From Algoriphagus sp. TR-M9 (GTDB taxonomy: Bacteria > Bacteroidota > Bacteroidia > Cytophagales > Cyclobacteriaceae): a stretch of DNA of 64,000 bases. Position numbers and translations under genes: made by a program. Below, in pieces: positions 61,099-64,000 of the stretch (positions are counted from its first letter, which is position 1; each line of letters starts with the position of its first letter). Location of the stretch: the NCBI RefSeq assembly GCF_027594545.1, contig NZ_CP115160.1:3419001-3483000 (forward strand). The letters are read 5' to 3'. A model generated the notes under the pieces. That model was not told where the DNA came from and did no database searches. It saw only the letters and a list, made by a program, of their open reading frames with translations.

Positions 61099-61199
61099 GG
61101 TTCTATCCTGTATTAAGTGAGACTACAATCCAAAACTCAAATTTTCTATCAACGAATGGCTTTGCCAACACCAAAAAATCTCAACTAGGATCTCTGTGC
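61099..61199 (+). repeat. Repeat B, copy 1
   Basis: About 100 bp (GGTTCTATCCTGTATTAAGT to TCTCAACTAGG) align with 63097-63188 at roughly 75-80 percent identity by eye, with blocks GAGACTACAA, TTTGCCAACA and AAAAAATCTCAACTA conserved. Confidence 0.65.
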
Positions 61200-61830
61200 G
61201 GTAACTTGCTTCTTGACGCCTTGGTATGATAGGCTTCGATACTTTTGAAGACTCCTCCTTCGGCGGACAGGCAAAAGTATCCAAAAGTCCTGGCCTCGGC
61301 CCAGCGTACCGGACATTTTTAGTCCAATTCATTCCTATAAATACCGAACGATTTATTCCTAATTCTATTCAAGTCAATTCGAACACCTTCATTATACTCA
61401 TGATAGAATCATTTTTCTAGACCTTCGCTAAGAATTCAGAAATTCAAGGAACACTCCTTCTTAGAAGTAAAAATCTCATTGAAGACAATGAGACTAATGG
61501 TAAATAGCTTGAAAATCAAGGAGTTAAAAATAAACGGTTATTTGATGATTTGGGTAAAAACACCAAGCGATGAATTGGCTAAAAATAAATTCCATGAAAA
61601 GTCCTTCAGAATTCGATCAAGCCCCTTTTTTCTTTTTGCTGTGAAAACAAATAAAAAGATAAATCCGAATGCCAGAAAGGGTCAATGCGATGACCATGCG
61701 ACAATAGTCCGGTTAAAATTTTTAACCCTTTGATAATCAGTCATTTTTTTTAAACATCTACGTGATAAAAAAAACCTAGCGTAGTGCTGGAACAAGAGTT
61801 TAGCATCTTATGGATGACACACAAAACAAT

Positions 61831-61841
61831 TTGTGTATCAT
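61831..61841 (+). promoter_or_regulatory. TTGTGTATCAT motif upstream of fic
   Basis: TTGTGTATCAT occurs here and again at 62994-63004, just after the gene. Related TGTATC words occur at 61887 (inverted) and 63058. It may be a binding site, for example for autoregulation. Confidence 0.3.
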
Positions 61842-61895
61842 ATTTTTGAAATAATGAGACACAACACTATCTTGTATTGCATAGATGAGATACAA

Positions 61896-62987
61896 ATGAA
61901 GCCTTACAAACCACAAGAACTTCTTTCGACCAACTTAGACTGGGCAGCCATTGTTGATTTACTGAGTACTGCCAATCGCCAGCTTGCCCGGTATGACGGA
62001 CTACTTCAGTCTATCATCAATCCAGAGGTTTTGCTTTCACCTCTTCGCACTCAGGAAGCCGTACTGTCTTCAAAAATAGAAGGTACACAGGCTACGCTAA
62101 AAGAAGTGTTGGAATATGAGGCTGAAAAAGTCCAATCTTCAGAAAAACAAGGGGATATTAAGGAAATTATTAATTATAGGAAAGCCTTATTTTCAGCAAA
62201 ATCAAGACTTGACTCCCTACCCCTCTCTCTTCGATTGATTCATGAAATGCATGCGGTGCTAATGCAAGATGTCCGTGGAGAGAATAAAGCTCCAGGTGAA
62301 TTTCGGAAAATCCAAAATTGGATAGGAGCTCCGGGAAGCACCATGGATACCGCAAGATTTGTTCCTCCCACAGTTCAGGATATGATTCAGGGCTTGGGTG
62401 ATTGGGAGAAGTACATTCATTTTGAAGAAAAAGATCCGCTTGTTCAATTGGCAATTATCCATGCTCAGTTTGAAATATTACATCCATTTTTGGATGGAAA
62501 TGGACGGATAGGAAGAATTCTGATTCCTCTATTCCTGTTTGATAAAGATATTATCAGTGAACCTGTATTTTATCTTTCAGATTATTTGGAGAATCATCGC
62601 CGGGATTACTATGATGCGCTGAAGGACATTACTGATACAGGAAGCTGGACAAATTGGATTAGGTTTTTTCTGGGAGCGATTATTAGCCAGGCAAAGAAAA
62701 ACAATGATCAAACCCGCCAAATAGTGGCGCTTTACGCATCTATGAAAGAGCAAATAGTGACGGCAACGCACTCTCAGTTTGCTGTAAATTGCTTGGACTT
62801 TATTTTTAATCATCCAGTTTTCAATAGTGGAAGATTTTATAAAGAGTCAGGAGTGCCAAGAGCGTCTGCCTCTCGGCTACTTAACGCAATGGAAGCCAAT
62901 CAGATAATCAAATGTATTGAGAAGGGATCTGGCAGGAGAGCATCTCTGTACATTTTTGAACCATTGATTGATATCGTAAACCAATAG
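61896..62987 (+). CDS. Fic-family AMP-transferase-like protein
   Basis: A 363-residue protein from the ATG at 61896 (MKPYKPQELLSTNLDWAAIV); the frame opens 21 codons earlier but MKPY is the family start. The N-terminal inhibitory helix has SSKIEGT, the class II (S/T)xxxE(G/N) motif. The active-site HPFLDGNGRIGR starts at about residue 196. A C-terminal winged helix (about 270-350, RFYKESGVPRASASRLLNAM) may bind DNA. Fic enzymes transfer AMP or other groups from nucleotides to proteins; the target is unknown. No partner antitoxin is adjacent, which suits the built-in inhibitory helix. Confidence 0.93.
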   Translation: MKPYKPQELLSTNLDWAAIVDLLSTANRQLARYDGLLQSIINPEVLLSPLRTQEAVLSSKIEGTQATLKEVLEYEAEKVQSSEKQGDIKEIINYRKALFSAKSRLDSLPLSLRLIHEMHAVLMQDVRGENKAPGEFRKIQNWIGAPGSTMDTARFVPPTVQDMIQGLGDWEKYIHFEEKDPLVQLAIIHAQFEILHPFLDGNGRIGRILIPLFLFDKDIISEPVFYLSDYLENHRRDYYDALKDITDTGSWTNWIRFFLGAIISQAKKNNDQTRQIVALYASMKEQIVTATHSQFAVNCLDFIFNHPVFNSGRFYKESGVPRASASRLLNAMEANQIIKCIEKGSGRRASLYIFEPLIDIVNQ

Positions 62988-63096
62988 GGAAACTTGTGTA
63001 TCATGAAATATGCACAAACTCATTTGCATCTCATAAATCAATCTATATGAGACAAAAGTGTATCTTTTATCTCATCTGTAATCCATAAAAACAAAT

Positions 63097-63188
63097 GGTT
63101 CTACCATGTATTTAACGAGACTACAAGCCAAGAAATAAATTTCTAATGGCGAATGACTTTGCCAACAACAAAAAAATCTCAACTAAGG
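63097..63188 (+). repeat. Repeat B, copy 2
   Basis: About 92 bp related to 61099-61199 in the same direction. The two copies flank the Fic gene. Confidence 0.65.
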
Positions 63189-63315
63189 CCCTTAAGTCAA
63201 AGATTTCGGTTTCAAAGGAAATTGAATGGAGTTATGATTTCTGAGGAAGTTAAGATTCATCTTTAAGAGAAAAAGTGAATAAATAACACCCCTTTAAACA
63301 CCCCATTAAAAAATA

Positions 63316-63353
63316 AAAATCCTAACCACCATTATTTCGGACAGTTAGGATTT
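63316..63353 (-). terminator. Hairpin next to the duplicated tRNA-Ser end
   Basis: AAATCCTAAC and GTTAGGATTT form a stem around about 17 nt, flanked by A/T runs. Its position before the tRNA-Ser fragment mirrors that of the terminator at 63501-63530 before the real tRNA gene. Confidence 0.55.
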
Positions 63354-63358
63354 AAAAA

Positions 63359-63376
63359 TGCAGAGAGGAAGGGATT
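63359..63376 (-). repeat. Duplicated 3' end of tRNA-Ser (att-like)
   Basis: TGCAGAGAGGAAGGGATT is identical to 63533-63550, the 3' end of the tRNA-Ser gene, 174 bp away and in the same orientation. Such a duplication is what site-specific integration at a tRNA leaves. Confidence 0.7.
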
Positions 63377-63426
63377 GCTCCTACCCACCGCCATGCCGCA
63401 CCTCCCCTCGCGAATCTCCCTTCGGT
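63376..63426 (+). repeat. 51-bp repeat A, copy 2
   Basis: Nearly identical to 61019-61069. It begins exactly where homology to the tRNA-Ser gene ends. Confidence 0.75.
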
Positions 63427-63500
63427 CGATTTCGAACCCATTGTTTCTTATCGAGGGTTCTCATCCCTTCTGTCTAATTCACGATTTGGGACAAAAAACA

Positions 63501-63530
63501 AAAGCCAGTCCTTGTTAGAACTGGCTTTTA
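63501..63530 (-). terminator. Terminator of tRNA-Ser
   Basis: AAAAGCCAGT and ACTGGCTTTT form a perfect stem; on the minus strand the T-rich arm follows the tRNA. Confidence 0.8.
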
Positions 63531-63534
63531 ATTG

Positions 63535-63621
63535 CAGAGAGGAAGGGATTCGAACCCTCGATACCCTCACGGGTATACACGCTTTCCAGGCGTGCTCCTT
63601 CAACCACTCGGACACCTCTCT
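63535..63621 (-). tRNA. tRNA-Ser (anticodon GGA)
   Basis: The acceptor strands AGAGAGG and CCTCTCT pair perfectly. The D-arm TGTCCGAGTGG, anticodon loop with GGA inside CTGGAAAGC, a long variable arm (GTATACCCGTGAGGGTATC) and the T-arm GGGTTCGAATCCC give a class II tRNA. It reads UCC and UCU. The 3' CCA is not encoded. Confidence 0.95.
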
Positions 63622-63656
63622 GTGTTGCTTTTGGATCTGCCATTGCAAATCGGAGT

Positions 63657-63688
63657 GCAAAGAAAAACATTCCTTTCGCTCTTTCCAA
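63657..63688 (-). promoter_or_regulatory. Putative promoter of tRNA-Ser
   Basis: On the minus strand TTTCTTTG (63664-63657) is one base from TAnnTTTG, and a TTG lies about 21 bp upstream. Confidence 0.35.
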
Positions 63689-63715
63689 ACTTTCCCGGAA
63701 ATTAGGGGTATTTTC

Positions 63716-64000
63716 TTATGCGGTCATCTCCCCCGCCAATGGGACTTTTAGCTTGGCGATCACGTCCTCATGCCTGCGCTCCTGACCTAGCAGAAACATC
63801 ATCTTGGTCACCGCAGCCTCCGTGGTGATGTCTTTTCCGCTGATCACACCCACCGCCAGCAATTCCTTACTGGTCTCGTAGCGGCCTTGTATGACTCGCC
63901 CCCCGTTGCATTGGGAGACATTCAGGATAATCACGCCCTTATCTATTGCCCGCTGCAGGGAATCCATAAACCATTTCTCACTTGGGCTGTTGCCTGATCC
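63716..64000 (-). CDS. L-asparaginase, C-terminal part
   Basis: The gene continues beyond the right edge; 94 C-terminal residues plus the stop are visible. The segment GSGNSPSEKWF, then ILNVSQCNGGRVIQGRYETS and GVISGKDITTEAAVTKMMFL, matches the C-terminal domain of cytosolic type I asparaginases, which hydrolyse asparagine to aspartate and ammonia. The active-site threonines lie outside the window. Confidence 0.88.
   Translation of the reverse strand, partial: GSGNSPSEKWFMDSLQRAIDKGVIILNVSQCNGGRVIQGRYETSKELLAVGVISGKDITTEAAVTKMMFLLGQERRHEDVIAKLKVPLAGEMTA

Larger units (their letters stand above)
60687..61895. other. Long gene-free region with several repeats
   Basis: About 1.2 kb between the IS and the Fic gene. 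It contains the right half of the split palindrome (60687-60700), a TCGTAC cluster (60899-60948), and two segments repeated near 63.1-63.4 kb (61019-61069 and 61099-61199). Frames at 60894-61229 and 61479-61733 are unlike real proteins. Confidence 0.5.
62988..63534. other. Gene-free region with repeats and tRNA-Ser fragments
   Basis: Between the Fic gene and tRNA-Ser, about 550 bp hold repeat B (63097-63188), a hairpin (63316-63353), a copy of the tRNA-Ser 3' end (63359-63376), repeat A (63376-63426), an inverted tRNA-Ser-like piece (63447-63473) and the tRNA terminator. No protein gene is seen. Confidence 0.55.

Overview
The window is a chromosomal segment of a Bacteroidota bacterium, most likely Cytophagales and Algoriphagus-like. 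The evidence is gene content (DUF1684, DUF2795, DUF3078, DUF3108, DUF4407 and DUF6266 proteins, and an rplM-rpsI-rpsB-tsf cluster), genes mostly without a Shine-Dalgarno sequence, promoters of the TTG-(about 20 bp)-TAnnTTTG type, and a tmRNA whose tag reads GENSYAMAA. The genus is inference; the phylum is well supported.

Layout. Positions 1-11500 hold housekeeping genes (pheT, radC, rpsT, an aminotransferase), a sulfatase between two REPIN-like repeats, a membrane metallophosphoesterase and a HigBA toxin-antitoxin pair. Positions 11612-21840 hold a complete type II-C CRISPR-Cas locus. Its array has 44 identical 46-nt repeats and 43 spacers and abuts a decayed copy of the metallophosphoesterase gene. 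The opposing operon is cas9, a small nucleotidyltransferase, cas1, cas2. A tracrRNA with its own terminator diverges from cas9. The nucleotidyltransferase overlaps both neighbours by ATGA and is the most unusual part of the locus. Positions 22353-25980 hold an XRE regulator, four uncharacterised genes ending in a HEPN-like protein, and a DUF6266 protein.

Positions 26135-52405 are mainly core genome: ettA, DUF349 protein, a LiaF/LytS/LytTR regulatory operon, ispD, queA, a MacB-like permease, recA, a PhoB/PhoR-type pair, an RluA-type enzyme, rplM-rpsI-rpsB-tsf, two peptidases, an O-methyltransferase, an MltD-like enzyme and dnaX. dnaX contains an A10 run followed at once by a stop, with the tau C-terminus open in the -1 frame, which suggests programmed slippage.

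Positions 52693-63621, between ssrA (tmRNA) and a tRNA-Ser(GGA) gene, look like an accessory island. It holds a broken DUF6804 gene, a compact five-gene operon (beta-rich protein, two DUF4407 membrane/coiled-coil proteins, a membrane-anchored transglutaminase-like protein, a small four-helix membrane protein), a decayed IS3-family element inserted in a palindromic repeat, a Fic protein, several dispersed repeats and duplicated fragments of the tRNA-Ser 3' end. The five-gene operon has the look of an undescribed mobile system, but its function cannot be read from the sequence. The window closes with the C-terminus of an L-asparaginase.
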